This document shows, in pieces, positions 21,561-34,198 of a stretch of 64,000 nucleotides of DNA. The notes beneath the pieces are model-generated. The model was not told the origin of the DNA. It made no database searches and saw nothing but the letters and a program-made list of their open reading frames with translations. The position numbers were made by a program, and so were the translations under genes. Origin of the DNA: Rhytidiadelphus loreus (Eukaryota > Streptophyta > Bryopsida > Hypnales > Hylocomiaceae); assembly GCA_947034895.1 (NCBI GenBank), contig OX344763.1, forward strand, positions 84,215,093-84,279,092. Direction: 5' to 3'. The first letter of the stretch is position 1, and every line of letters begins with the position of its first letter.

Positions 21561-23317
21561 GACAGAAACCCTAACTTACTTTTAAAAACAATGAAGGCAC
21601 AACTACAGACCTGATTGTTTTTAAGAGACAAGATGGGCACAGACACAGTGAACTATTCTGAAATGTTGTTATTGTAACATCCACGATTAAAGGAGTGATT
21701 GACGTAAACCCTAAATGAAAGTTAATGCAAATACAAACCTCAAAAACTGTTTTTGTGCACCCTACTCCAGCAAACCTGCAACACAGGAAAAAATTTAGTG
21801 TCACTGCACATACATCCAACGAAAATCAATGTTCAATTAAAACACGAGCAACTTAACAGTAAAGCAAGTAAATGACTACTAACTACTGAAACCCTAATGC
21901 TTCATTGAAAATGAAGTTAGTATTTTTTGCTACAGTTTAGGTGAACTAGAACCCTAAACCCTTGGAAATTCTAATAGAAACATGAGGTGAATAGTTCCCA
22001 AACTACCATCTACTTGAAGCATTGAAGAATAAAATCAGATTTAATTATACTTCAATCAACTACAAATACAATACAGAGAACGTTGCAAATTGAATCAACA
22101 AAGAGCACCATGCCAAAACTTACGTTTACATTCTACTAGATTTTGGACACTCAGGCTCAGTAAAAATAAACAAAGCTTTACAAAACTCACCAAAATGAGG
22201 ATCCAAATCAGAGTTCAGCACACTAGAACCTCCAATGCAACTTCAAACGTGAACCTCCAACATGTACACCAAACTAAAACTCAAAGAAGTGCAAATCCGA
22301 AAATCATGTGGAAGCAAATACAGATGAACTCTCCGTCAGGAAACTGATGCAGAGAGAGGCAAAATTCTAACTCCAACTGATGCTCCAAGCTCCAAAATTG
22401 CAATACACTAAACCTCCAAATGTGCACGACTAACCCAAAGTCGGAGTACCATTCACGCAGGGAAATGTGGAACTCACGTGGGGGGGATGTTTACCAAACC
22501 CTAGCAGAAGATTCACGCTGCCGGTCCGTGCACCAAACTCTAGCCTCACAACACGCGGGGAAACAAACGTGCACACCACACAAAAGGAAACCTAAACGCG
22601 CGGAATGATAAGAGCATGAACGACGGACTTCTGCGGGTTTGGGACACACAAGAGGTCCCTGCAGCAAGAAGAGAGAGACGATTGCCCAGACCTCTAGCGA
22701 GCCGCATTTTCCTTCCAAAGGTACTCCCCGAATCTCTGTCGAGCCTCCATTCGAAGCTACTTCCTAGACTTCATCACAAGCCACCCACGCCGAGGCAAGG
22801 TAACTCCAAGACTAAGGTCCGGTTTAGGGGAAGTAAAATTTTTTTATTTTGTACTAGTTCCACCAAGGGAAGTACACCGAAAATTGCACAAATAAGCAAT
22901 TTGGATGGTTTCCAAAATATTTGTATAACAAGTAAATTACTTGTACAGTAGTTTCACGTGCACTGTGAGCTTCTATAGTTTTTTAAGCTAACAACGCATA
23001 CTTTAAGAGAATTATAGATGTTTTCTGCTCTAAAACAACTTTTCATTCAATAGTCTACTTACAGTCATGTACTATAATTCAAAGTGTGATGAACTTTTAA
23101 AAATTTCTATAAATCTTTGTGTTAATATTTTTGAGAAAATTTAGAAAAATGAACACATTTATGCATGAATAGAAATTGATGCGACATGTAATATGCATAA
23201 GCTTTTAGTATAAATGTTTTTGTGATTTTTGTATAGCACATGTAAAATGCTTGAGCTTTCAATATGAATGCTTTTTGAAAAAAAACTCAAGAGATTTGAA
23301 AATTAATGACCCTCTTG
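21561..23317. other. Region without a supportable gene
   Basis: It contains a GC-richer patch at 22440-22760 that could be a first exon or promoter on the minus strand upstream of the palindromes, but no conserved protein signal. Short open frames here (22090-22347, 22616-22951) are of atypical composition and have no partner elsewhere in the window. Confidence 0.4.
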
Positions 23318-23820
23318 CAGGGTTGTACATTGCGACACCACGACACCGCGACAAACAAACGTCGCGCGACGTCTAGTAGAGCCCACACGACGTCACGAAA
23401 AGTCAAATTTACCTTTGACTTTACCAGAAATTACCCCCCTCCAATTGGATGCCACATGGCATCTAGTTGACAAATTGGAGGGTGAGTACAGGTAGGAGAC
23501 TATGGGTAGGGGCAACAGTGGGTGGGCAACTACGGGTTTGGGAGGGAGACTGCAAGTGAGCAACTGCCGATTTAGGAGGACGACAGCGGATAGGCGACTA
23601 CGGGTTTGGAAAGGAGACCGTGGGTGGGCGACTGCCGGTTTGGGAGGAGGACCGCGGATGGGCGATTGCGGTTTTGGGAGAGAGACCGTAGGTTCAGGAA
23701 GTGGCCATTGTCCGGGTGACCGCAAGTGCGCAAAAGGTACCCAGACCCACTGGTGCATCCAAAGTCGCCCCATTTGGACCTGCTATTACCCATCTGAGAC
23801 CCGCTGTTGCTCTATGTGAG
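23318..23820 (+). mobile_element. Solo terminal fragment of the giant element
   Basis: It begins CAGGGTTGTACATTGCGACA and follows 4090-4500 closely: the 16-bp palindrome GACGTCGCGCGACGTC in slightly altered context, the AAAGTCAAA/TTTGACTTT arms, the C run, the GGATGCCACATGGCAT core, then about 330 bp of degenerate minisatellite that flips orientation near 23740. It stops before any TATA box or gene. The flanking octamers are CCCTCTTG (before) and CCCTCAAG (after), six of eight matching, so a decayed target duplication is possible but unproven. It is the most diverged of the three near-identical termini. Confidence 0.65.
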
Positions 23821-26800
23821 CCCTCAAGTTGACACTTGGAACTCTGAACTTATTTTTTGCAATTTTTAGTTAGTTTTTAGGTCAAAAATATGAAAAAATA
23901 CATAAAAATAGTGTTATTGAGCGCTTTGGTAGAAGTCCCTACCAAAGTAGTGAGGAATGGCCTTAAATGCATGAAACATGTAAAACTTTGCATTTTCACT
24001 AATTTTAGGTCTTATTAGTAGAATTAGGTAAGTTAAATCAGTAATTTCGAGCGAAGTAAGGATTTGAGAGTTAACCAATCCTAAAATCTTGTTCATGTGA
24101 TATAGCATCTATAAGTATACATGTAACAAACTGGTTAAAAGTTAGAGTCTAGTCAGAGTCAATCCAACTCCAATTTAAAAGAATTAGATTTGTTGTTTGC
24201 AGGAAACTTTGAGAATTCGAATCTTTCATAGACCAAGATGGAGGAAATGATGATTCGAGCATATAAAGAGGTGCTTTTCTAGGTCAAAGCATGCCAAGAG
24301 GTTAAATAGAAGTCCGATCATCCAAGATTCCCCCAGTATCAAGAATAATTTTCCCCGGGTGGAAATTATTAAGAAATTGCTAAAAATAGCATCCTTATTG
24401 GAGATTTGGTTTTGCCCTTAGTTGATGGACATCTTATAGAAGATTGCCCAAATGTTTCGGGATTTTATAAAACTCCACGATGACTCCATGGGAAGTCAAC
24501 CGCTTAAAATTGCATTCGTAAATTCCTAGAAATTACCAATGTTGCAGTAAAATCTCACTAAAAATTAAGACAATGTTTTGTGTGCCAATAAAGAGCCCTG
24601 TCAAGTTTGAAGACATTTCGACATTCCTAAGTACCAGAATTAGAACCGACAGCGAATTTTACAAGAATTTACAACTTGGCGGCAAGTTGACCGGCGTACT
24701 AGGAGCTAGCGGTGTCCGAATGGAGCGATTCAAGGGTCAATTCTTACTCCCCACGAATATTCTAAACCACCCTGGACCGACAGTTTCATCAAAAAACGCA
24801 AAATCCAAAAGTTTGATTTTTTACTTTTGTTCTGAGTTACTGTGACTCAAATTTGCGCTTTAATACGACTGGAGAGGTAGGGGTCAAGGGTCCCTTAGGC
24901 TAATTGGGGTCTTCTGAATGCGATGGCGCAGTTTATTTTCAATTTCCAGTTGTCCCTCAAAAGATAGAGAGGGAATTTTGGATTAATCTAGGTTGATTTT
25001 GCAAATATCTTTTGTAAAATCGAAGATTGGATTTGCTCAAGATACTTGTCTTGCATAAGAAGCCATCTTTTGGACTAAAGAAAGACAATTTAGAACTAAC
25101 CTTAGATTAAAATGCAAAATATCTCGATTAATTAGATAGGTTTTCAAAATATCTTTGGAAAAATCTAATATTTGATTTGGGAAAAGATTCTAAGGCCATT
25201 TAGGGCCTAAAAGGAACTTGCTTGAGGACCTTCCTTCCCATTAAACAAAGATTATTTAGAAAACGCGTTAGGTTAATTTAGCAAAATATCTAGATTAAAA
25301 GTAAGAAAATATTTACGAACAACTTACCGAGGAGGGCCAGGAGCAAGTATATAAGGCCTTTCCTCGAGGTTGTTCGTGGCCCTCATTCTCTTGTTTCATT
25401 CTTGTTGTTGCTCTTGTCGTGCTATCGACACTTGTCGGAGCACTTTTTAAGCCAGAATTTGGCTATTTTCTTCTATTATCTTGTACTTTGAAGGTTCGAA
25501 GGGCCCCTTCAAAGTTTTTTTTCCTTTTCTTGTTTGAATTTGGAAGCTTTAAGCCCAAAAACTTTGCTTTTCAAGAGTTTAGGAGGAGGAAATCCCGTAA
25601 CTTTGTTGTTGTTTGAGTTAACTAACTTCTTTCTTGAATTTGGAGGCTTTAAGCCCCAAAACTTTGGTATTTGAAGAGTAGTGGAAGTAGTTTCCAAACT
25701 CTAGTTTGATTTTATTATTTTTTTGGATACTAACCAACTATTTGTGCGAATTGATAACAGTTTGTGAACTCAAAACTTTAAAGCAACAAAGCTAGACTTT
25801 GCCAAAAGGTTTTGAGCATCACCACGTGCCAAAACTCGTTATATAACGGGTGTTTGGTTTGAATAGTTGTTAATGTTCGGTTAAACATTGTTATGTGTAC
25901 CTCTTTTAGTGATTAAACTTAGAACTTTGTTTGGAATTTTGGAAAATTAGTTTTTAATGTTCGGTTAAACACTGTCATATGTACCTCCTTTAAGAATTAA
26001 ATTTTCAAAATACTAATTGGGTCCTTGGATACTAGTTATTCCTGGGGTTGCTCCCGCATGGCAAAGCTTTGACTTTGGACACTTGGAAACGGGTACTGGA
26101 AACTTTAAGTGGTCTGTTATTTCCTGGGGTTGCTCCTGCACGGCGGAGCTTTGACTTTGGACATTTGGAAACGGGTACTGGAAACTTTAAGTGGTCTATT
26201 TTTTCTTGGGATTGCTCCCACACGGCGGAGCTTTGACCTTCTAGGGTTAAAATTTACCTTTGTGAAAAACACTAATTTTTGGTTTGTCCTGCACGGCGAA
26301 GCTTTGACTTACCAACTAAAAATCAACAAAATAAGATTTTTTGGAAGCTTATTTAAGTGCCAAACTTTGTTGATTTTTCTCCTTTCCGCGTTGTACACGT
26401 GGTGGAGGTATTTGGTCCCCAAACTTGCCATTGGTTGTTTGCTTCACTTAAATCGTTTTCTTTTGTTTTCTTTTGTTTTCTTTTAATTTCACCAAATTGG
26501 TCATCTTGATTATTTTGTCAAATTCATAAAATTCATCTTCCTTAATTATTAATTTAGGTGTGCTTAGTCTTTTATTAAAAGCCGAGTATTTCCTAAATTA
26601 TTAGATTTAAGTCCATCAAATTAGTCTTATTTTTTCCAAAATTTTAGTGTTATTGGAAGTTTACAAAGCCCGAAGGCAAGGACAGGGTTCGGAAAGCCCA
26701 AAGGCCTAGGTAGTACGGTAAGGGGTCACCGAGAACCTGTTAAGGGCTGGCTGGCATACGGGAATGAGCGGGAACAAGCGGGAACAGCTGGAGACGAGAA

Positions 26801-28880
26801 CGAGCAGAACGAGCGGAAATGGCTGGCAGACGAGAACGAGCGGGAACGGAGACGGACGGAAGGAGACGGACCGCCGACCAACCGCGCTTCACCACGTGGT
26901 GCGACAGCGGGAGCTTAGAGCCGAGGTCTTAAGGGGAGATGCAGTAAGACAGTCTGCAAGAAAAAGGGGGTGTCCAAGGCTCAAATCTCGACCGACTCAC
27001 AAATAGTTCAGGGTCCAGACCAGCATTGAAACTTGAAGAAAAAATTCACAACTAAAAACTAAAATGGTAAGTGGATTTATAATCCATTCCATCACACTCT
27101 CACCTTTATTTTCAATTGAATCATTAGCTTGCATGCACATTTCATATTTAATCACCTTGTCTAACTAACAACACTAGGACTAGAAACCAAACACTAATCT
27201 CATAAGTTGCAACCCAACCTCAAACTTCTCAATCAACAAATGAACAACACCATTTGAGAGTGATGACTAAGAAGCTTGGGGTGTTGGATAGTTGAAAGGA
27301 ATATTATTTCCTATAGGTAGGGTCACGTCATTAGATTTGATTCCATTTGCTATTCATCTAGTTGTTTGGTAGTTATTAATTAGGATTCCATTTGCATTAG
27401 TTGGCAAAATTGTTGTTTAGAGTTTTGTTTTATTAGGCTAATAAGCCAAATAGATAAAAACAAAGAACAACTAATATCTTTAGAATATTAAACTAAAAAC
27501 TATTAAACAATTTGCAAAAGAATAATATCACTATTCATTAGAATTAGAGAATTTAAATGAATTAATTAATTTACAATAAAAACTCTAAACCAAAACTATT
27601 ATCAACACTAACAAATTGGACTTTTTAGATAGGTTTTTAGAAACAACAATTCAACAAACAATTCATCAAAAACTCACTAGGACTTTGCAAATTCATGAAA
27701 GATGATGGAGAACTTTGAGGAGACAATTATGATGGTGTTTTGCGACGATGGATCCACCGACATCTTCGACACTGAGGTATGATTTCTAACCTTGTTTTTC
27801 TTTAATTTTGCTTTTCAATCACAATTAACATTTAGAATTTCATTTGCTACTTAAAGTTTGAATATTGCTAAAATTCTTTTAAAACCCTAATTAAAATTGT
27901 GAAAGTAATAAATGGAGGAATTTTGAATTAATTTGGAAAAAAAATAGTAATTTCATCCAAAAGAATTTCAAAGGGAATCTAATTTAATTTAGGAATTAAA
28001 GGAAGATTAGAATAATTGGAGAAAGTTAAAACCTAATTTATCCCCTTATTCTCTTTAAAATTATTGAAGGAACGAATTCCATCTAACTAAGGGGAATTTT
28101 CATCTATTCATAAATTTTCACGTAAACGTCCTAAATTCTTACTTTTTACCTTGGTAGAAAGGTAATTTATCACTTTCTTCATAAAAATAATAAAGAACCC
28201 AAAAACTACTAATTTTAGAATTATAACTTAGAATTAAGATTAATAAAGGAACAATTAGGAATATTTTTAAGGAATAACTAAAGAATCTTTTGAGACTAGA
28301 ATAATTTAGGGAATCTTTTGAAGATTTCCATACCAACTTTTACTTTAGAATTGCTTTAATTTAAAGGAGTTAAGTGTGGATGAAGTTTGACCCAAATTTG
28401 GATGAAAAGTCTAAAAATAGGTCAAAACTAGGTTTTCTCTCAAAAGACCGTTAGTTAAATTAATTAAAAAATTAACCCTGAAATTTAGATTTATTTAGAA
28501 TTCATTTGCTATTTTTAGTTAACGGATGAAGTTTTTAGGATAGAATTAGGGACGAATTTCATCCATCAATATCTTTTAGTAGGACTATCAGAATTCAACT
28601 TGCTTTACCATTTTGGAAAGGGCAAAGTGCATTCTTCACTTTAACTTAGATAGATTTTAATATTAGATTAGATTTTACTTACTCATCAAGATCTTGAACC
28701 TTTAACATTTAGATTGTTTTGAAGCAGTTAAAATTCAATTACCACCATAACAAACAAAGTATCCATTGCTTAGAAGGCAAAGGACACTACATTTACATTT
28801 CACCTATACAATTTACTAATTTATGCCACTAGAACCTGTGTGTAACTTTCTGACTTAAGGATGGAGTTAGAAACACTCAC
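23821..28880. other. AT-rich spacer, no supportable gene
   Basis: I see no conserved coding frame. There is a promoter-like TATATAAGG at 25348-25356 followed by pyrimidine-rich sequence, three copies of an 82-bp unit at 26041-26290, a degenerate 88-bp duplication near 25868-25990, and a purine-rich CGGGAACG-type patch at 26760-26900. This mix could be the promoter and leader of a retrotransposon LTR, but I found no primer-binding site, gag or pol. A possible short exon (27702-27776, starting MMENFEET and ending before GTATGA) cannot be confirmed. Confidence 0.4.
26041..26290 (+). repeat. 82-bp tandem repeat, three units plus a partial one
   Basis: Units start at 26041, 26123 and 26205 with CCTGGGGTTGCTCC or a close variant and contain GGAGCTTTGACTTTGGACA and GGAAACGGGTACTGGAAAC. 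A partial fourth copy starts near 26287. The frames through it are repeat products. Confidence 0.75.
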
Positions 28881-28884
28881 ACCC

Positions 28885-29070
28885 CACCTGTACCCGAGGT
28901 TGCCCATGTAAGACTCAAGGTCGCCCTCCCTAGACTCACAGTCGCCTTACCGTGACGTGAGGTCGCCCCTCTAGACCCGTAGTCGTCCCTTAGGCATACG
29001 CATGCACCCAGCCGCAACCCGGAGTCGCTCTATACGCAATTGCCCTATCTGTGCTCGCCTCCCTAAACCG
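28885..29070. repeat. Shortened minisatellite before the RING gene, copy B
   Basis: About eight degenerate CCCGAGGTCGCC-type cores, followed by a TATA box at 29083-29090 (CTATATAT). Upstream of 28880 there is no element terminus. Confidence 0.7.
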
Positions 29071-29242
29071 AAGTCACTCGCCCTATATATCCACTCGCCC
29101 ATCATCATGTTATCACCTTCATTTTCCATTGAGGCTTTCTATCTTGCAACCTTTGTTGGCTGTATGCGGGACCCTTTTGGATAATGTATACTATTTTTTT
29201 ATATCATTTGGTTCTTACAATTTTGCAACGTTCGCAAATCTC

Positions 29243-32200
29243 ATGGCGACTGAAGGTAGCAGTGATGGGTCTCTTCCGATTTTATCGACTATACGCACTC
29301 CTGGTGCAATTAGGAAGGCTGCTAGAGACAAGACTAGAAAACGGAGGGATAACATTCACAAGAAGCGATGGCATGTATTGAACAATGGTAACCACCTAGC
29401 TTTCAACTCAGGGGGTGTACTTAGTTCTACTATAATAAACCACATGCGAACAAGTGGTTTTTAATAAACTATAATTTCAACCTAAAATTTTGAACAATTT
29501 TTAATAATGACTATATCTTTTTATTGCCAAAATTTCCAACTCAAATAAAATATGAAATGATTTCTAGAAGAGGTTGAAAATGAACTAAAATGACATGTTT
29601 TTCAACTCAAATAATTATAGAGGACACATTTAGATGACCATTGAGTCAATATTCAACTCAAAATGAGCTTTCAATAATGAATTATTTTTAGAAATTTTTT
29701 GTTCATTTTTTAGACAATTTTTTTTTATATAATATAGGGGTGTGAAAGTTATTTTTCAGTTCTACAGTGTATCTTCTTACTTCAAAAATTTGTAACTAAT
29801 TATTATTAACAAATAAAAATATCAATAATTCAAAACATAAACTTTCAAAGTAGGAAAATCTATTCATATTTTTTTTATTTTGTTTTATTTAAAATTCAAA
29901 AAGTATATAGGGGGTTTAAAGTTTTGTTTGCACGTGGTTTCTAATGGACACTCTAAATGACCCCCCCGAGGCTTTCAAAGGGTGGAACGAGGAGCTAGAG
30001 CCATGGAGTATGCAGATGTGTAAAGATTACATTGAATGGTATCACATCGGGAGGTTCTTTCCGGCATAGTGCCATCATCACAACCGACACACTAACAAGG
30101 GAAATTTGAAGTATTGTGAAAATCCAGCTTTTATATGAAGGTGCTTAGAATTGTGGCAGGTTCTCTACAAAACCCCTTTTGTAGATAGAAATGAGGCCCC
30201 TCTATTCATTGCTAGAGGTGCCTATGCTGAGGTTGCCTTGAACAAACAGATTGATCGGAGCACGATCAAGGAAAGCACCTATGTGGAACGTCTGGAAGTT
30301 GGAATAATTTCAAGAGGGGTTCTGAAATTCCCAGAGGGTGGACTTGGGACTTTTCGAAGTGATCCACAAAACAAAGAAACTCAAGAAGTGGACTTCGAAG
30401 AATCAGAAAGAAGATAACGATTCAGATGGCACATGGATTCCTAAGCTTGCACGAGTGAAGGAGCAGATTATCGCCCCCGTCCAAGTCCTAGTTCCAAATG
30501 TTCAAGCCGCTTCATCATCACGGAAAAAGAAGATGAAACATCATGCCAAGGTGCAACGGTCCACCACGCAAATTAGATTGGCATCAGCCTCAACCACAAT
30601 TACGGCTCCAATCTTGCCACCACAAGACACCAACAATGTCTTCGACTTTGCTTTAAGTAACGACACGCTCGTATGTGCCACAAGTCATATTCCCATTCCA
30701 CAATCTGAATTTGATGTTGTTCACAATGCGATGACATTGGCGAAGGCTCTCGACCTCTTGAAGACCAAGGATGTACAAATTGCAACCTTAGAAGGTGATG
30801 TGAAGAAATGGTGGTCTACATGTAACAAAAAAATGCTCTCATTTCTCAACAATCTAAAGAATTACAAGGCCTTCGAGAAATAGAGTGTCAGACTTTCACT
30901 TTGTTGAACATGGACAACAACTTTGTTGAGCAGGATCCACATCACTTGGACAAGCTTGTTGGGGACCTCACCAGCAATGTCATTCACCTTTCTCTTCCTA
31001 CCAAGTGTACGAAGCGTTCTTCAATTCTTCCAATGGCACCGCTTCCTATCGTTTCAGGAGATACTATCAATCTGCACGTTGATGGTTTGCAAGGGACTCA
31101 AGATTCACTTTTGTTTTCTGTAATTCCACATCTACAATCATCAAAGGAACTTGATTTGGCTGAGGAAAATAGAATGCTTCGAGTGAAGTTGTCAGTGTTG
31201 GCAACAACATACTATCATTGGAAGGTCATATGCATTTTCTTCGTGGATCGATCTCAACAAGTTGCAAAAGAGCTAGACAAAGTTTCGAAGAACTTTGTAG
31301 CAAATGCCCCTAAATGAGAGAATGGATTGACATCATGGGCATTGATAGAGGACATGTTTCCGAATAACATGTCCATGCTTGACGTGGCAGAAAAAAATGT
31401 CATAGATTGGGCACAAAATGGTTGGGACCACGGAAATCAAATGTCTAGTCACTTCAACGAAAAAGACCAAAGTCTATTGTGGCCAAAGCCAGCTCATTTC
31501 GTCTTGGATCATACCAAATGCCCCATATGTCTAGAACAATTTGGGCTAGAAGGAGGATGGGCACTTGGATCATGTACACATGTGTACCATCCTCAGTGTC
31601 TCATCACCCAATGTCTGATTAGGCGACGATGTGTGATTTGTTCAGCACCATTCTATGATTGCTTGTATACCATGTTCAACTTGATGACTTACATGCCACC
31701 TTCTTGGGAACACAATAGAAACACAACGGTAGAGACCCGATTTTAGGGACAAGACTTACTTTGGAGTTGGCGAGAAGGCCTATATGATCAAGAAATGGGA
31801 GCTGCTGCCTCACAATTGAATTAGAAAATGGACCTGCATGAAATTCTAAGAATGGAATTCAACCTTATGGGAAAAAGAGCTCACAATGCAGGGACGAGGG
31901 CATTCTTTTTTCAATGCCTTGGTGGATATTTTGATAAGACATCCCAAACCTTCAAGTGGGGTGCTCATCCGGAAGGACACCGTTGGAATTTTGAAGGTGA
32001 ACTAGGAGCTAATCGTGATGAAAATGCCACTCCAGAAGACTTGAATAGTATGGCTTACCTCGACTCAACATACGGGCCTTATTACCAAAGTCAAGCACTC
32101 GATTATCTGTTGGAGTTACACTCTCCGCAAACTAAAAGGACACTTGAAGCTCTCAAGAACTCCAATGTCTTGGAATCTATTTTACAAGTAGATGGACCTG

Positions 32201-32304
32201 CTTCAAGGACTCATGCTAAGAAGAAACTCGTTGTTGGAGAGTCCAATGATTACAAACAAGGTGCAATGAGTGGTTCTCAGAACAATCCAATGGACTTGAA
32301 CTAA
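29243..32304 (+). pseudogene. N-domain plus RING-H2 gene, copy B, interrupted by a MITE
   Basis: The ATG at 29243 (MATEGSSDGS) begins a reading that is cut by the 564-bp insertion at 29407-29970 after residue 54, resumes at 29971, and continues with several stops and frame changes to 32304. The RING-H2 residues are all kept (CPIC, CTHVYHPQC, CVIC; about 31518-31640), as is KWGAHPEGHRWNFEGE near the end. It keeps CAG where copy A has TAG (codon 375 there). New lesions include TAG in the N-domain (FFPA then stop) and a stop after the Arg-Phe at 31746. The long C-terminal part 31860-32304 is nearly identical to copy A. Confidence 0.75.
29407..29970. mobile_element. hAT-type MITE, 564 bp, with 8-bp target duplication
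   Basis: The octamer GCTTTCAA stands at 29399-29406 and again at 29971-29978; the uninterrupted gene (copy A and 4758-5168) has it once. The insert begins CTCAGGGGGTGTAC and its complement begins CTCGGGGGGGTCAT, so it has short imperfect terminal inverted repeats. It is AT-rich and has no coding frame. An 8-bp duplication plus G-rich short inverted ends is characteristic of non-autonomous hAT elements. Its ends differ from the giant element's ends, so another transposase probably moved it. Confidence 0.85.
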
Positions 32305-34198
32305 ACATTTCTATGAGATACTTACTTCAACGGTGGTTCTAGTTAATCGTAGTAGTATACAAGATGTAAGGCCCATAGTATAAGGGCCGTAGCATATCCA
32401 TACTCGCACACTGTAGTACTCTAGCAAGAGTTAGGGTTTAGATGTTGGCTTCTAAAACTATACCGCCTTGGCTGTGTATTGTACTACTTTGCTTATCTAC
32501 AACAACCTTTTGTTGCTTTGGTTTTGAAGGTTTAGGCATACTTATACATTTGTAGCCTAAATGCAATTGGTGAAATGCAAATACATTTGTTGTAGTTCCT
32601 CACATAATGATTCTATACACGGTCCCCCCAAACTTGCAATCTTCAAATCTTTTAATGAATTTTTTCCTTTTGGATTTTTGTCTCATAGATTATATTTTTG
32701 TATACATGGAAAAATTTGATTTATTCCATTCAGATTTTTTATGAGAAAGTTATGGACCATCTTGTTTTGCAAGCAACTAGAGTCTAAAGCTTCTTCTTTA
32801 AAAAGTTGCTTGTAGGATTTGTTTCTCCAGGCAATTTCTACAATCTAAAAAAAAATTAGTTCCAGTCACATAGTTAACTTCACTTGATAGCATACTCTCA
32901 CCATTTTCATTCTATTTAAGAGACATTCATTATTTAAATTCTACAACTATTTCTTACCTACTTCTATTCAACAATTTTTTAAAGTATAAAAACTAATTTT
33001 GGGGGAATATTTACTAGACTCTCAACTCAAGTTCTCCACTACAAAAACTTAAAGATGAAGACCTTGCAGTGTAAAAAATTAAATTTAAGAAGGGTCAAAC
33101 TTCAAAGTCAAATATAGTAGTCCCATTGATCCGTAATGTGCTTAAGTGCTTAACCCCTAAAGGATAAAGGCCTCTTCTCTGTCAAAACACTCAAAATTGC
33201 CATTTCTACAGCAAAGTTTAAAAGAATTTGAAAATTGTTTTCTTCCCACATATAACCATAGGATCTTACACCTTACTAGTATGAGAATGTGTGGAAAAAA
33301 ATTCAGAATTTTTCACCAAATAGATTGCAAGATATCTGTGTTTAAAGTGAAAAAAACAATTTTTACAGCACATTGCTTGACTAGATTATTTGACTTTGAA
33401 AAATTTTCAAATTAATTTCTTGCACTACAAAGTTTTGAGCTTTAAATCATTATAGTGGAGAATTGAGTTGAGAGTCTAGGAAAAAAAAAGGTTTTCAAAA
33501 AAACTTAATTTTCATTTTAAAAAAAATTATAGAATACAAGTACATACGAGGTTGAATGAAAATCTATTTTCTTTCTAAGATAGAATTAAAATGCACTAAT
33601 CCCCACAATGAGATTGTTCTAGCAAGAAAACTAAACCATGTGAAACTTCTTTTTTTGAAAAATTGCCAAAATTGCATTCCGAAATTAATCCTACAAGGTA
33701 TTTTTTCAAGAAGATGCTCTAATTGCCCAATAAACAAGATTGTCCATAACTTTCTCATAAAAAATCCAAATGAAATGAACAAAAGCTTTCCGGATAGACA
33801 AAATTATAATCTATGAGGAAAAAAAATTTAGACAAAAAAATTCAAATGTTTTCCAGATTTTTTTGCTGCCCGGTCTCCCCTGTTTTGAGCTATACGGGCA
33901 TAATTTTTGTTCCCGAGCACCGATTGGAAAAAAAGTTATATTCCCACAAAGATAATCATTTTTTCTATCTTCAAAAAAAGTTTCAAAATATCAGTCTAAA
34001 ATTTCAGCCCGTAGGTACCATCTCTAACATCCATTCTTGCAAAGATACCAAATTCATAGCCCTCGTATTCAAAATATAATAAAAAACATATGTACTTTTC
34101 ATGGACAAAGGTGCAAATTTTTATATTCCACTAAACCTTTGGAAAATCAAAAATTAGAAGGCCAAAATGTTTTGTTTCCACCAAACTAGATCCAACCA
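32305..34198. other. Gene-free AT-rich stretch, mirror of 11115-12781
   Basis: The 3' flank of the RING gene matches copy A closely for about 350 bp and then more loosely. It contains about 230 bp not obvious in arm A (near 33080-33200). No supportable gene; the open frames are not conserved with the other arm. Confidence 0.45.

Noticed and set aside
22090..22951. Small protein genes in the GC-richer patch
   Set aside because: No motif, no partner elsewhere in the window, and composition follows the local base content.
23821..28880. LTR retrotransposon
   Set aside because: Promoter-like TATATAAGG and internal repeats fit an LTR, but no second LTR, primer-binding site, gag or pol motif was found.
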